DNA of 64,000 nt from Paenibacillus sp. FSL R7-0204 (GTDB lineage: Bacteria > Bacillota > Bacilli > Paenibacillales > Paenibacillaceae). Shown here piece after piece: positions 8,914 to 18,128 of the stretch. The first letter of the stretch is position 1. Every line of letters begins with the position of its first letter. The stretch covers positions 5,952,001 to 6,016,000 of the forward strand of contig NZ_JBBOCA010000001.1 in NCBI RefSeq assembly GCF_038002225.1, written 5' to 3'. The notes under the pieces are model-generated. The model was not told the DNA's origin and did no database searches. It saw only the letters and a program-made list of their open reading frames with translations. The translations under genes and the position numbers were made by a program.

Positions 8914-10614
8914 TTAAACCTTGAATTTGCCGATCTGCTCCTGAAGCTCTTCAGCGATAGTGGACAATGAAGTGGCCGAAGCCGAGATGCCTTCCATTGA
9001 AGCCAGCTGCTCCTCGGTAGCAGCCGATACATGCTGTGTTCCCGCCGCTCCATTCTCGGCTGCGACAGATATCTGCTTGATGAAGTTGACCACTTCATCC
9101 GTTCCTGCTGACAGTTGCTCTGATCCGGCCGATACTTCCTCAATCTCTCCGGTAACCTGATTGACAGTATTCAGAATATGCTCGAAGGAATTACCGGCGC
9201 TGCGGACGGCTTCCAGCCCAGCAGCGACATCCTGTCCGTTCAACATTACCGCTTCAATCGCTGTGACGGTATCGGATTGGATGGCTTCTACCAGTTCGGT
9301 AATCTGCTGGGCTGAGCCGGCGGACTGCTCTGCAAGCTTGCGGACTTCTCCTGCAACCACAGCAAAGCCCCGTCCCTGTTCTCCGGCACGCGCAGCTTCA
9401 ATGGCAGCATTGAGCGCCAGAAGGTTGGTCTGTCCCGCGATGCCGGTAATGACACTAACGATTTTGCCGATTTCATTGGAACGTTCTCCGAGCGCCGACA
9501 TCATGCCGCCGAGCTCTGTAACCGACTGATTCACAGCGTTCATCTGTGTCACTGCTTCCTGAATCCGCTGATTCCCTTCGGCAGACTTCTGGGCTGCTCC
9601 TTGTGCAGATGCGAAGACAGACTGGGCGCGTACAGCAATCTGTTCTACACCAACGGACATCTCTTCAATAGCCTGCGTAGATTTCCCAACCATATCCACC
9701 TGAAGTGCAGCCCCGCTGGCTACTTCCTGCATTGTCTCTGTAATCTGCATAGACGCCTGGCTGCTCTGCTCTGCACTTGCTGTCAGCTCTTCGGAGGAAG
9801 TAACTACAAGCTCTGTCGTCGCGTTTACAGCCTGAATGAGGCTCCGGAGATTCTGTACCATTGCATTGAATGCAAGCGAGAGTGTATGCATCTCGTCCCT
9901 GCTCTTCACGGTTACCGGTTCACCGGTCAGGTCCCCGCCAGCGATACGTTCCGCAGCACGGCTGATTCTCAGCACCGGACGCGAGATGGCGCTCGACAGC
10001 AGGATCGAGATCACAATCGCAACCAGGATCGCGGCAGCGCTGAAGACAATGATCATCCGCTGTCCTGAAACGTAATTCGCCACCGCTTCATCGTTCATCA
10101 AGGCGGCTCCGCTGTTATTAAGTTCAATCAGCTTCATAATGGTGTTATTTGCGTTATACCACAGCCCATAGGATTCTTTGTGCAGCATATTGGCCTTGCC
10201 ATAGTCCTTGGCCTCTCCGGCACTAATAATCTCCGGCAGCTTGGCCAGATAGGACGCATATTGTTCAGTAAAGCCCTTGTAGATTTCCCTCTCCTCATCG
10301 GAGCTGATCAGGGCTTCATAGACCTTAAGTCCGTCGTCTACCTTCTTAAGCACAGCATTATAATCGGCTTGAACCTTGTCTCTTTGCGCAGTATTCTGCT
10401 CCAGCACCAGATTCAGCGCAAGGCGTTCAACATCCGAGACATCTCCATTCAGCGTACCAAGAATCGTGACACTGGGCATCCAGTGTGAGTCGATGTCTTT
10501 CGCTGTATCTCCAAGCTTGTTTAGGCTGAGCAGAGAAGCAGTGCTACTGATAAACAGCAGTGCTATGACAACAAAAAAAGCAAGCAGCATTTTCATACGG
10601 ATATTTATTTTCAT
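8914..10614 (-). CDS. Methyl-accepting chemotaxis protein with 4HB ligand domain
   Basis: 566 residues with the full receptor layout. TM1 lies at about 9-30, then an extracellular four-helix-bundle sensor to about 185, TM2 at about 187-208, a HAMP domain ([21 protein letters not shown]), and a long coiled coil. The conserved hairpin tip contains [19 protein letters not shown] and binds CheA/CheW. The ligand is not predictable. It is monocistronic, with a terminator behind it and a sigma-D-like promoter in front, fitting membership of the motility regulon. Confidence 0.95.
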   Translation of the reverse strand: MKINIRMKMLLAFFVVIALLFISSTASLLSLNKLGDTAKDIDSHWMPSVTILGTLNGDVSDVERLALNLVLEQNTAQRDKVQADYNAVLKKVDDGLKVYEALISSDEEREIYKGFTEQYASYLAKLPEIISAGEAKDYGKANMLHKESYGLWYNANNTIMKLIELNNSGAALMNDEAVANYVSGQRMIIVFSAAAILVAIVISILLSSAISRPVLRISRAAERIAGGDLTGEPVTVKSRDEMHTLSLAFNAMVQNLRSLIQAVNATTELVVTSSEELTASAEQSSQASMQITETMQEVASGAALQVDMVGKSTQAIEEMSVGVEQIAVRAQSVFASAQGAAQKSAEGNQRIQEAVTQMNAVNQSVTELGGMMSALGERSNEIGKIVSVITGIAGQTNLLALNAAIEAARAGEQGRGFAVVAGEVRKLAEQSAGSAQQITELVEAIQSDTVTAIEAVMLNGQDVAAGLEAVRSAGNSFEHILNTVNQVTGEIEEVSAGSEQLSAGTDEVVNFIKQISVAAENGAAGTQHVSAATEEQLASMEGISASATSLSTIAEELQEQIGKFKV

Positions 10615-10669
10615 CTCTACGCTTCCCCCGTTAACTTATGTATTCTCTTGATTGCACAAGCATACATCT

Positions 10670-10696
10670 ATATCGACAAAAGCTGACATTTCGTTA
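10670..10696 (-). promoter_or_regulatory. Candidate sigma-D (motility) promoter for the chemoreceptor
   Basis: The minus strand reads TAAC, 15 bases, GTCGATAT. The sigma-D consensus is TAAA, N15, GCCGATAT, so 10 of 12 defined positions agree and the spacing is exact. It lies about 55 bases upstream of the chemoreceptor ATG, where the transcription start is expected. Inference from motif match only. Confidence 0.6.
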
Positions 10697-10754
10697 ATAT
10701 TTTGATTATATATTTTTTATTTATTCAAATTCCTGTTAAGACCCAAAAACAAGC

Positions 10755-10794
10755 ATAAACGGATGCCGCCCTTATAAGGACGACATCCGTTTAT
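10755..10794. repeat. 40-bp near-palindrome, related to the one at 18052
   Basis: The half-sites ATAAACGGATG...CCTTA and their complement agree at 18 of 20 positions. A very similar hairpin stands between mtlA and mtlR (18052-18089). Here it lies downstream of spoVAE, next to its terminator. Two copies in unrelated loci suggest a dispersed hairpin element that stabilises or ends transcripts. Confidence 0.65.
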
Positions 10795-10821
10795 AAAAGA
10801 CCGCCAGAAGTTGAAGCGGTC
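10793..10821 (-). terminator. Terminator of the spoVA operon
   Basis: On the minus strand GACCGC and GCGGTC form a stem with an 11-base loop, followed directly by TTTTAT. It begins 25 bases after the spoVAE stop. Confidence 0.65.
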
Positions 10822-10845
10822 CCGAATATACTTATCTATGCTGCA

Positions 10846-11196
10846 CTAACCCTTCGGCCGGACCACCAGCGCCGCCAGGAAAGAGAAGACAATCGCCGAG
10901 GAAATCCCGGCGCTGGTCACATCGAAGATCCCGGTGACGACACCGACCCAGCCATCGCGCTCCAGCTCAGTCAGCGCGCCGTGGACCAGGGAATTCCCGA
11001 AGCTGGTAATGGGTACGCTGGCCCCGGCTCCGGCGAATTTCACGAGCGGATCGTAGATGCCAAAAGCATCGGCAGCCGCCCCAAGCACCACCAGCGTACT
11101 CATGGTATGGGCCGGAGTCAGCTTCAGCACATCGAACATCAGCTGGCCGATCACGCATATCGCTCCTCCGACCAGAAAAGCCCATAAATAAATCAT
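10846..11196 (-). CDS. spoVAE: Stage V sporulation protein AE (SpoVAEb)
   Basis: 116 residues, almost entirely hydrophobic with four predicted membrane helices. The sequence around GGAICVIGQLMFDVLKLTPAHTM and the segment GASVPITSFGNSLVHGA are characteristic of SpoVAE. It is an inner spore membrane component of the SpoVA channel, which moves Ca-dipicolinate into the forespore and out during germination. The start overlaps the spoVAD stop by four bases. It is the last gene of a short spoVAC-D-E operon. Confidence 0.95.
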   Translation of the reverse strand: MIYLWAFLVGGAICVIGQLMFDVLKLTPAHTMSTLVVLGAAADAFGIYDPLVKFAGAGASVPITSFGNSLVHGALTELERDGWVGVVTGIFDVTSAGISSAIVFSFLAALVVRPKG

Positions 11197-12227
11197 GCTC
11201 CCTCACCTCCGATCTCCAGGGCTACCGCATGGGCTACACACGGAATACTCTCCCCTTGCTGATAAGACAGCGGCGAGAGCAGCGCTCCAGTCGCCACGAT
11301 CAATACCCGTTTCAACTCACCCTTCTTCATCCGGCCGATAATATGACCGTAGGTTACTGTGGCCGAGCAGCCCGCGCCGCTTCCCCCGGCAATGACATAC
11401 TTCTGCTTGTCCAGGTCGTACATCATGAGGCCGCAGTCATTGAAGACCGTCTGCTCCATTGGGATGCCTTCCTTGGCCAGCAGATCCTTGGCAATCGGCA
11501 AGCCGACGGAAGCCAGATCGCCCGTAACAATCAGATCATAGTGACCAGGCGACAGCCCCGTATCGCGGAAATGTGCCGTAATCGTGTCAGCGGCAGCCGG
11601 GGCCATGGCCGTTCCCATATTGAACGGATCCTTCAGCCCCAGATCCATGATGCGACCAAGCGTTGCGTACACCACATGCGGCCCTTGAACCGTCCCGTCG
11701 TTTACGCCTACCACCGCGCATCCAGAGCCTGTAACGGTATACTGGGCGGTGGGCGGCTTCTGCGAGCCATACTCTGTCGGGTAGCGGAACTGCTTCTCAA
11801 CTGTACAGTTATGGCTGGATGTACCGGCCAGCACGTACTTGCCGCCGCCGGAATCCACAATCATGGAAGCGATGGCGAGGCTCTCCATCGAGGTGGAGCA
11901 GGCACCGAACACTCCCAAGTAAGGCACGCCGAGCTTACGCGCGGCGAAGGAGCTGCTGATAATCTGATTCATCAGATCCCCGCCGACGAAGAACTCCAGC
12001 TTCTCCTGCTCCAGATTCGCATTCATCAGGGCGAGCTTGGCGGCTTTTTCGAACAGGGCGCGTTCTGCCTTCTCCCATGTCTTCTCGCCCATCTCCAGCG
12101 AATCATAAACGAAGTCGAAGCTTGCGGCCAGCGGCCCTTCTCCCTCTTCAGGCCCCACTACAGCGGATGTCCCAAGGATCACCGGACGGTTCGTAAATTC
12201 CCAGGTCTGACTGCCGAGCTGCTTCAT
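11193..12227 (-). CDS. spoVAD: Stage V sporulation protein AD
   Basis: 344 residues with a thiolase-like fold. The conserved stretch GVFGACSTSMESLAIASMIVD and the glycine-rich part VIAGGSGAGCSATVTYGHI match SpoVAD. The B. subtilis protein binds dipicolinic acid directly and is the soluble subunit of the SpoVA channel. It starts three bases after the spoVAC stop and overlaps spoVAE, consistent with equimolar production in the forespore. Confidence 0.96.
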   Translation of the reverse strand: MKQLGSQTWEFTNRPVILGTSAVVGPEEGEGPLAASFDFVYDSLEMGEKTWEKAERALFEKAAKLALMNANLEQEKLEFFVGGDLMNQIISSSFAARKLGVPYLGVFGACSTSMESLAIASMIVDSGGGKYVLAGTSSHNCTVEKQFRYPTEYGSQKPPTAQYTVTGSGCAVVGVNDGTVQGPHVVYATLGRIMDLGLKDPFNMGTAMAPAAADTITAHFRDTGLSPGHYDLIVTGDLASVGLPIAKDLLAKEGIPMEQTVFNDCGLMMYDLDKQKYVIAGGSGAGCSATVTYGHIIGRMKKGELKRVLIVATGALLSPLSYQQGESIPCVAHAVALEIGGEGA

Positions 12228-12230
12228 CGT

Positions 12231-12728
12231 TTAATGCGCACCTCCCCAGCCCATAACGGCATACACTACACCCACGATAAAAGCGGCAACGACACCGAAC
12301 ACAATAACCGACCCGGCCAGCTTGAACATGTTCCCGCCCACGCCCAGTACCAGCCCTTCAGCCCTGTGCTCCAGTGCGGCAGAGCACATGCTGTTGGCGA
12401 ATCCTGTGACGGGCACCGCTGTGCCTGCACCGCACCACTGGGCGAGCTTGTCATATACCCCGAAGCTGGTCAGTATGACGGAGAGCAGAATCAGAATGGC
12501 CACGGTCGGACTTGCCGCCTCTCTTGAGGTCATATCGAATATCGCCATGAATGCTTCCTGGATGCCTTGTCCCAGCACACAGATGAGTCCCCCGGAGAGG
12601 AAGGCGCGTATACAATTTTTGAATACAGGACGAGAAGGCACGTAAGGCTTGGCCAATTCCTGATAAGCCTTCGGAGTCAGACCGTCAAGGTTCAGCTTGA
12701 CGCCTGACTTTTTTGTTTTTGCCGGCAA
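12231..12728 (-). CDS. spoVAC: Stage V sporulation protein AC
   Basis: 165 residues from the chosen start. The family signature NLDGLTPKAYQELAKPYVPS is near residues 14-33 and is followed by four or more membrane helices. SpoVAC forms a mechanosensitive channel subunit in the spore inner membrane. I prefer the TTG at 12728 because AGGGGGTG stands six bases upstream and the length then fits the family (about 150 residues). The frame is open to an ATG at 12857, which would add 43 residues of unconserved sequence without a better RBS. Confidence 0.9.
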   Translation of the reverse strand: MPAKTKKSGVKLNLDGLTPKAYQELAKPYVPSRPVFKNCIRAFLSGGLICVLGQGIQEAFMAIFDMTSREAASPTVAILILLSVILTSFGVYDKLAQWCGAGTAVPVTGFANSMCSAALEHRAEGLVLGVGGNMFKLAGSVIVFGVVAAFIVGVVYAVMGWGGAH

Positions 12729-12862
12729 TGCAGACACCCCCTGAACTGTTGGATACGAAAGGGAACGGGCAGCGGGTAAGCTGTAGTCCCGTTCCTTCGT
12801 GCTATGCGGAATTAAGTTTTCCTTATTGTTCACTTCAGGCGGCCCCGTTATGTCCATCCTGC

Positions 12863-13039
12863 TCAGGAAAAATAAAACAGCACAACAATCAGCAGCAGAA
12901 ACAGCACCAGGATCAGCACTGCCTCATTCTCCCGCCCGTACCGGCGGCGGTACCGCCTGGGCAAGCCCTGCCTGCGGACCGGTACTTTCCGGAAACCGCT
13001 CCGGCTGCCTGCCTGGGCTACGCTCCCCGAGAGCCACAT
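12863..13039 (-). CDS. Possible short membrane protein (YjcZ-like tail)
   Basis: A 58-residue frame upstream of spoVAC. The N-terminal half is Arg/Ser-rich and ends RYRRRYGRENE; the C-terminus AVLILVLFLLLIVVLFYFS is a single hydrophobic helix similar in pattern to the small YjcZ sporulation proteins. An AAAGGA is about 10 bases before the ATG at 13039; another ATG is at 13099. The basic half could equally be noise from a GC-rich intergenic stretch, so coding status is uncertain. Confidence 0.35.
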   Translation of the reverse strand: MWLSGSVAQAGSRSGFRKVPVRRQGLPRRYRRRYGRENEAVLILVLFLLLIVVLFYFS

Positions 13040-13187
13040 TCTCCTCGCTTCCTTTCTCCGGCCCCTGCCTGCAGAGCCCTTACCGTATAGTATTCGCACA
13101 ATGAGCCTCTGTGTTCATTTGCCCTTCCAGCATGGACAAGAGGCGCAACAATGTTCATACTAGATGACATAAAGGAGCGATATATGT

Positions 13188-14261
13188 ATGAATACAGACA
13201 CACTTGAATTATTTAAGACATTGACTGAATTCCCCTCAGCCTCCGGCTTCGAGCGCGAACTGCGCGCTTATGTCAAAGAGGCAATGACGCCTTATACGGA
13301 TGAATTCGTGCAGGACCGCCTGGGCAGCCTGTTCGGCGTAATGCGCGGTGAAGCTAACGGTCCCAAGATTATGGTGGCCGGCCATTTCGATGAAGTAGGC
13401 TTCATGGTTACCGGTATTACAGACAACGGGATGATCCGCTTCACACCGCTGGGCGGATGGCTGGCTTCAGCGGTAGCCTCACAGCGGCTGCAGATCATTA
13501 CGCCGAAGGGAACGCTGAACGGCGTTGTCGGCAGTACGCCCATTCACTTGCTGAGCGCAGATGAACGCGGCAAAGCCGGGGAGATCAGCAAGATGTATAT
13601 CGATATCGGTGCGGACAGCCGGGAAGAGGCGCAGAGCTTCGGTGTAGCTCCTGGACAGCAGGTCGTACCGGTATGCCCATTCACGCCGCTGGCCAATCCC
13701 AAGAAGATTATGGCCAAGGCCTGGGACAACCGCTACGGTGTCGGACTGGCTATTGAATTAATGAAGGAACTGCACGGACAAGCCTTGCCGAATACGCTCT
13801 ATTGCGGGGCTACCGTTCAGGAAGAGGTCGGGCTGCGCGGTGCCCGGACGGCCGCCAATCTGCTGGCACCGGATATTTTCTTCGGGCTGGACGCCAGCGC
13901 CGCTGCCGATATGACCGGCGACCGCCAGGCCTTCGGCCATCTGGGCCAGGGCGCGCTGCTGCGCATTTTTGACCCGACGATGATTACCCACCGGGGACTG
14001 ATTGAATACGTGCAGGATACGGCTGATACCCATAAGATCAAATACCAGTATTTCGTCTCCCAGGGAGGAACGGATGCGGGTCAGGTGCATCTCAGCGGAA
14101 TCGGCATTCCTTCAGCGGTGATCGGAATCTGCTCCCGTTACATCCACACGGCAACCTCGATCATCCACAGTGATGATTATGCGGCAGCCAAAGAGTTGCT
14201 GATCAAGCTGGTCCAAGGACTGGACCGCACGACACTGCAGACGATTCTGGAGAACAGCTAA
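13188..14261 (+). CDS. M42 family metallopeptidase (glutamyl/deblocking aminopeptidase)
   Basis: 357 residues. Co-catalytic metal ligands can be placed: H66 and D68 ([11 protein letters not shown]), the bridging Asp in AWDNRYGVG, the catalytic Glu-Glu in [11 protein letters not shown], the Asp in FFGLDAS and the His in [13 protein letters not shown]42 enzymes form large dodecameric cytoplasmic aminopeptidases that finish peptide degradation. AAAGGAG lies about ten bases before the ATG. It is transcribed alone, divergent from spoVA and convergent with mtlD. Confidence 0.94.
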   Translation: MNTDTLELFKTLTEFPSASGFERELRAYVKEAMTPYTDEFVQDRLGSLFGVMRGEANGPKIMVAGHFDEVGFMVTGITDNGMIRFTPLGGWLASAVASQRLQIITPKGTLNGVVGSTPIHLLSADERGKAGEISKMYIDIGADSREEAQSFGVAPGQQVVPVCPFTPLANPKKIMAKAWDNRYGVGLAIELMKELHGQALPNTLYCGATVQEEVGLRGARTAANLLAPDIFFGLDASAAADMTGDRQAFGHLGQGALLRIFDPTMITHRGLIEYVQDTADTHKIKYQYFVSQGGTDAGQVHLSGIGIPSAVIGICSRYIHTATSIIHSDDYAAAKELLIKLVQGLDRTTLQTILENS

Positions 14262-14290
14262 ACAGATTACAAGTTTACAGACAACGCAAA

Positions 14291-14336
14291 CAGCCGCAGG
14301 GATAAGCTTATAGGCTTTCCCTGCGGCTGTATTTTT
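14291..14336. terminator. Bidirectional terminator between the M42 peptidase and mtlD
   Basis: CAGCCGCAGGGA and TCCCTGCGGCTG form a perfect 12-bp stem. The plus strand continues TATTTTTATG, giving a good T-run for the peptidase gene. The same hairpin can end the mtl operon on the minus strand, where the T-run is poorer. Confidence 0.85.
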
Positions 14337-14357
14337 ATGTTGTTAGCTCATATGTTC

Positions 14358-15503
14358 TTAGCTCAAAATCGCGTATTGCTCCATCGCCGACTGATGAATA
14401 GGGTGATCCGCAGCAAGACCCGTATACTTCGTCAGCGCTGCTTCTGCTCCAAGCTCCGCGATTGCGGCTTGCAGCTCCACCGCTTCCGGGTCATCCCCCG
14501 CCTTGAACAGCAGCGCACCGGCCATGGAACGTGTCAACGCGGTGTAACTCAGCCCTCTGTCATACGCCTGCGTTGCAGGGGATACCAGACGGTCACTGGG
14601 CGACAGCTTGCGCAGCGGCGAACGGCCTACACGGGACACCTCATCGGTCAGCGCCGGATTGCGGAAGCGCTCCAGGATTTTATCGATATACTTACTGTGC
14701 TCTACTTCATCGAAGCCATGCTTCTGGACCAGCACTGCGCCGGTCTCCTCAAGAACCTCACGAACCTTCGCCGTTAACGCCTCATCCGCCATAGCCTGCT
14801 GTATGGTCTCGTAGCCCTGCAGATAGCCCAGGTACGCCGCAGAGCAGTGCCCCGTGTTCACAGTGAAGAGCTTGCGTTCAATATACGGCTCCAGATTCTC
14901 TACATAATGCACACCTTCAACCGGCGTATAGCCCGGGATCATCTGCGAGGCGTCCACCACCCATTCATAGAACGGCTCAACGACCACCTTCAGAATATCC
15001 TCATGCTGCTGGAGCGGAACGATCCGGTCCACTGCCGCGTTAGGAAAAGCAACCGAAGATTCAGCCTTCTCACGTGCAGCTTCATCGAGCTTCGCGTACA
15101 CCAGCTCCTTGAGCTGTGCACTGCCGCCAATCGCATTCTCGCAGGCAATAACATGCAGCGGTGCGGAGGAGACAGCTACTCTCCGGCGGATGCCGTCAGC
15201 CACCGTTCCCGCAATGTGCTTCAGAATTGACACGCCTACCGCGGTTGTAACCAAATCGGCTTCAGCAATGGCGGCCGCCACTTCATCCGCATGCGTGACA
15301 CTGCTAAGAGCCGTTACATTCTTCACGATGACCGTTTCCTGACCGTCGCTGGCCAGCGTGACCGGATACTCGCCGCGTTCCTTAAGCTGGGTAACAAAGG
15401 CCTCATTCACATCCACAAAAGTAACTTCATAGCCCGCCTGCGACAGCAGCAGCCCGATGAAGCCCCTGCCGATATTGCCCGCGCCGAAATGGACCGCCTT
15501 CAT
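14358..15503 (-). CDS. mtlD: Mannitol-1-phosphate 5-dehydrogenase
   Basis: 381 residues. It oxidises mannitol 1-phosphate to fructose 6-phosphate with NAD+. The N-terminus MKAVHFGAGNIGRGFIGLLL is the NAD-binding motif of MtlD, and ERKLFTVNTGHC is the catalytic segment of polyol-specific long-chain dehydrogenases. It is the last gene of mtlA-mtlR-mtlF-mtlD; its ATG overlaps the mtlF stop by one base. Confidence 0.96.
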   Translation of the reverse strand: MKAVHFGAGNIGRGFIGLLLSQAGYEVTFVDVNEAFVTQLKERGEYPVTLASDGQETVIVKNVTALSSVTHADEVAAAIAEADLVTTAVGVSILKHIAGTVADGIRRRVAVSSAPLHVIACENAIGGSAQLKELVYAKLDEAAREKAESSVAFPNAAVDRIVPLQQHEDILKVVVEPFYEWVVDASQMIPGYTPVEGVHYVENLEPYIERKLFTVNTGHCSAAYLGYLQGYETIQQAMADEALTAKVREVLEETGAVLVQKHGFDEVEHSKYIDKILERFRNPALTDEVSRVGRSPLRKLSPSDRLVSPATQAYDRGLSYTALTRSMAGALLFKAGDDPEAVELQAAIAELGAEAALTKYTGLAADHPIHQSAMEQYAILS

Positions 15504-15937
15504 TACTCCAGTCCCCCTTCGAAGATTGCAATAACATCAGCAGCCGTAGGGGCGTTCATTACGCGGTCAATAGCATCATCCTCGGTGAAAATCATCGCCA
15601 CGTTCGTCAGAACCTCCATATGCCCGTCACCTGCGGCTGCAATGCCGATGACTACAAACGCCGGCTCATCGCCGCCGAAATCCACCCCGTCCGGAAAGCG
15701 GATGATAGACAACCCAGTTGACTTAATAAAAGGACGCGCTTCCTTGGTACCATGCGGAATAGCCAATCCGCCGCCCATATAAGTGGACACCACTTCCTCG
15801 CGCTCCAGCATCTTGGGAACATATTCCTCCGTTACATGCCCTGCATCGACCAGCAGCTTGCCCGCCATCTTGATGGCTTCGTATTTATCGTTTGCCGCAC
15901 CGTGCATAATCACTTTATTTTCTGACAGTATACTCAT
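15503..15937 (-). CDS. mtlF: Mannitol-specific PTS enzyme IIA
   Basis: 144 residues. The phosphorylated histidine is H62 in GGLAIPHGTKEARPF. It passes phosphate from HPr to the IIB domain of MtlA. The protein stands alone instead of being fused to IICB, as in Bacillus and Geobacillus. It is encoded between mtlR and mtlD and translationally coupled to mtlD. Confidence 0.96.
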   Translation of the reverse strand: MSILSENKVIMHGAANDKYEAIKMAGKLLVDAGHVTEEYVPKMLEREEVVSTYMGGGLAIPHGTKEARPFIKSTGLSIIRFPDGVDFGGDEPAFVVIGIAAAGDGHMEVLTNVAMIFTEDDAIDRVMNAPTAADVIAIFEGGLE

Positions 15938-15953
15938 ATGGTTTCTCCCGCTT

Positions 15954-18020
15954 TCAACTTTTATTTTGGAAAAAATGAAGCAGCTCCGAGGACAAATACC
16001 CCCGGATCTCAGACTCTGAACGCTCTTCCAGCAATTGAACCAGCTCGGAATTCAGCAGCAGTGCGCTGATCTCGCTGAGCACCTCCAGGCTCTCCTTGGA
16101 GAGTCTGCGCGGAGCCAGCATGAGCAGAATGACTCTGACCTCTGTATCCCCCTCCAGAATTACGGGCTGATCAAGCCGGTACAGGGTCAACGATGACAGG
16201 TGAATATGGCTGCTTCTGGTATGGAACAACGCCAATGCGGTATCGGGGATCACCTGGCTGGTCATCCGCTCCCGTTCGAGCAGACGCTCCAGCACAATAC
16301 CGGCATCCCCAACCACGCCGTTTCCATTCAGTGTCTCCAGCATCTCCACTATCGTCGCTGACAAATCCATCCCCTTATTATCAATCGGATGGAAGCGGAA
16401 CCGCTCCAGCAAGCTGACGATCTCATCCAGAATACCCTTGTAGCTCCTGAGCCGTTCAAGCGAGGCTTCCTCCCGCGCCGCATGTTCCGGTTCACCGGAC
16501 ATCCCCTTCTCCCGTTCCCGCAGCGTAGTATTCTGGATGTAATTCAGCAGCTTCTCAATCTCCTCCGCTGTGAGCAGGGGGCTGATCTTGATGTAACGCT
16601 CCTTATCAATCGGCAGATCAATGGTAGATATAATCAGATCGTAACTTTCATCCGGCAGGCGTGCCGCTTCATACCAGGAGATGTTGCCGAGAATCTCAAT
16701 CTGCGGCATTTCCTTGGTCAGCCGGGTGGCTAGCAGCCGGGAGGAGCTGAGGCCGCTGGCACAGACCAGAATGGCTCTTACGTTGCGCCTTAGCTGGTTC
16801 AGCCGCTCTGCGGAAGCTCCGAAATGCATGACCAGAAATCCGATCTCTTCATCCGGAATCTCCAGTTTCAGCTGCATATCCTCCACGGCTGCGCGGATGA
16901 TGTTGAACAGATATTCGTAATCCCTGCGGATCGGGCCGAGCAGCGGATTGCGGATGCGTGTGCCTTCCCGGATCCGCTTCAGCGCCGGATCAATATGCTC
17001 CAGCAGACCCTCGCGCAGGGAACGGTCACTCTGGAAGGGCAGCCCTGTCCGCTTGACGACACTCTCCGTCAGCTTGTAGACAATCTCCATTAATTCAATG
17101 TCGCCATAGGCATAGCCCGACGAGGAGAAGGAATCCTGAACCCGGTCGAACAGCCCGGCAATATATAGAATCTCTACCCGGGGAATCTTCAGCTCAAGCA
17201 CCTCTGCGAGCTGCCCCACAAATCGCTCAGCTCCGGCAATGTTCCGGTGATCGGACACCCTGGAATAGCCCGCTTCCGCCCCGCTGTCGATACTCCGGCT
17301 AAGCTCAATCCGCCGGGTAGTGACAGCAAGGGCCAGGAGCATTTCCATATAGACAATTTCGGGCAGCTCCGCCGTCCATTTCCATTCCATATCCCACAGC
17401 GTGTTCTCTACTTCCATGAGGTTGGACTGACCGACTGTAGTCAACAGCATACGAAAAGCCGGATTGCTCTCAGCCAGAGAACCATGGCCGACCAGATCGG
17501 ACAAATCCAGATGCTCTGCGGCTAACCGGCCAATCGCCCGGCGCTTGTCGATCTCGCTGCCGGTGATTTCTACGCCGTAGCCTCGTCTACGAACCAGCTC
17601 CAGGCCGAACTTACGGACCCATTGCTCCAGTTCATCCAGATCGTAGCTAATAGAAGCAACTGTAACCTTGAGGGAATGCGCAAGTGTGAACAGCTTCACC
17701 GGCTCCTCTGCCTCCAGCAGCACGCAGAGCTCGAATACCTTGCGGTCTTCGCCGGAATAATCCGCCGGCTTCTCTTCCCGCAGGAATAGGCGCAGCTCCG
17801 CAAGACCGGCCTCCGGGCCGCTCAACTGGATGCCTTTGCCTGATTTTTTGATCAGATCAAGACCAAAGTCCTCAAGCGCGGACTCTATATCCTCCATCTC
17901 CCGGTGTACGGTTCTTACGCTTACCCCGGTAGCCTCGGCAATTTTTACAGCGGTAATCTCTCCGCTGGCTTCAAGCAGAAGCCACAGGATCTGGCGCTGT
18001 CTGGCGGTAATTTTCGTCAT
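15954..18020 (-). CDS. mtlR: Mannitol operon activator MtlR (PRD-containing)
   Basis: 688 residues from the chosen start. An N-terminal HTH (ITARQRQILWLLL, TGVSVRTVHREMEDIE) is followed by two PTS regulation domains (about 90-400), an EIIB-like domain whose Cys sits in AILVCASGLSSSRLL, and a C-terminal EIIA-like domain with His in ALALFHTRSSHIH. In Bacillus and Geobacillus MtlR activates the mtl promoter, and phosphorylation of PRD and EII-like domains sets its activity. The ATG at 18020 has GGAGGG nine bases upstream. A longer frame to 18083 would run through a palindromic element, so I reject it. Confidence 0.94.
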   Translation of the reverse strand: MTKITARQRQILWLLLEASGEITAVKIAEATGVSVRTVHREMEDIESALEDFGLDLIKKSGKGIQLSGPEAGLAELRLFLREEKPADYSGEDRKVFELCVLLEAEEPVKLFTLAHSLKVTVASISYDLDELEQWVRKFGLELVRRRGYGVEITGSEIDKRRAIGRLAAEHLDLSDLVGHGSLAESNPAFRMLLTTVGQSNLMEVENTLWDMEWKWTAELPEIVYMEMLLALAVTTRRIELSRSIDSGAEAGYSRVSDHRNIAGAERFVGQLAEVLELKIPRVEILYIAGLFDRVQDSFSSSGYAYGDIELMEIVYKLTESVVKRTGLPFQSDRSLREGLLEHIDPALKRIREGTRIRNPLLGPIRRDYEYLFNIIRAAVEDMQLKLEIPDEEIGFLVMHFGASAERLNQLRRNVRAILVCASGLSSSRLLATRLTKEMPQIEILGNISWYEAARLPDESYDLIISTIDLPIDKERYIKISPLLTAEEIEKLLNYIQNTTLREREKGMSGEPEHAAREEASLERLRSYKGILDEIVSLLERFRFHPIDNKGMDLSATIVEMLETLNGNGVVGDAGIVLERLLERERMTSQVIPDTALALFHTRSSHIHLSSLTLYRLDQPVILEGDTEVRVILLMLAPRRLSKESLEVLSEISALLLNSELVQLLEERSESEIRGYLSSELLHFFQNKS

Positions 18021-18051
18021 TTCCGCTAACCCTCCGCCTTGCATCAAGTAC

Positions 18052-18089
18052 AAACGGATATACCGTCCTATAAGGGACGGCATCCGTTT
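18052..18089. repeat. 38-bp imperfect palindrome between mtlA and mtlR
   Basis: AAACGGAT...CCGTCC and its complement flank a TATAAGG centre. It is nearly the same element as at 10755-10794. There is no T-run behind it on the minus strand, so it may moderate readthrough or protect the 3' end of mtlA mRNA instead of ending transcription. Confidence 0.6.
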
Positions 18090-18128
18090 CAGCGAGAACT
18101 ATATACTTAGATTTTACACTTGTGCCTC

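Noticed and set aside
11229..12527. 432-residue open frame on the plus strand
   Set aside because: It is antisense to spoVAD and spoVAC, whose products are clearly recognised; composition is His/Arg-rich as in GC-driven shadow frames.
18021..18083. Longer MtlR start at 18083
   Set aside because: It would translate the palindromic element; the ATG at 18020 has a strong RBS and gives the family length.
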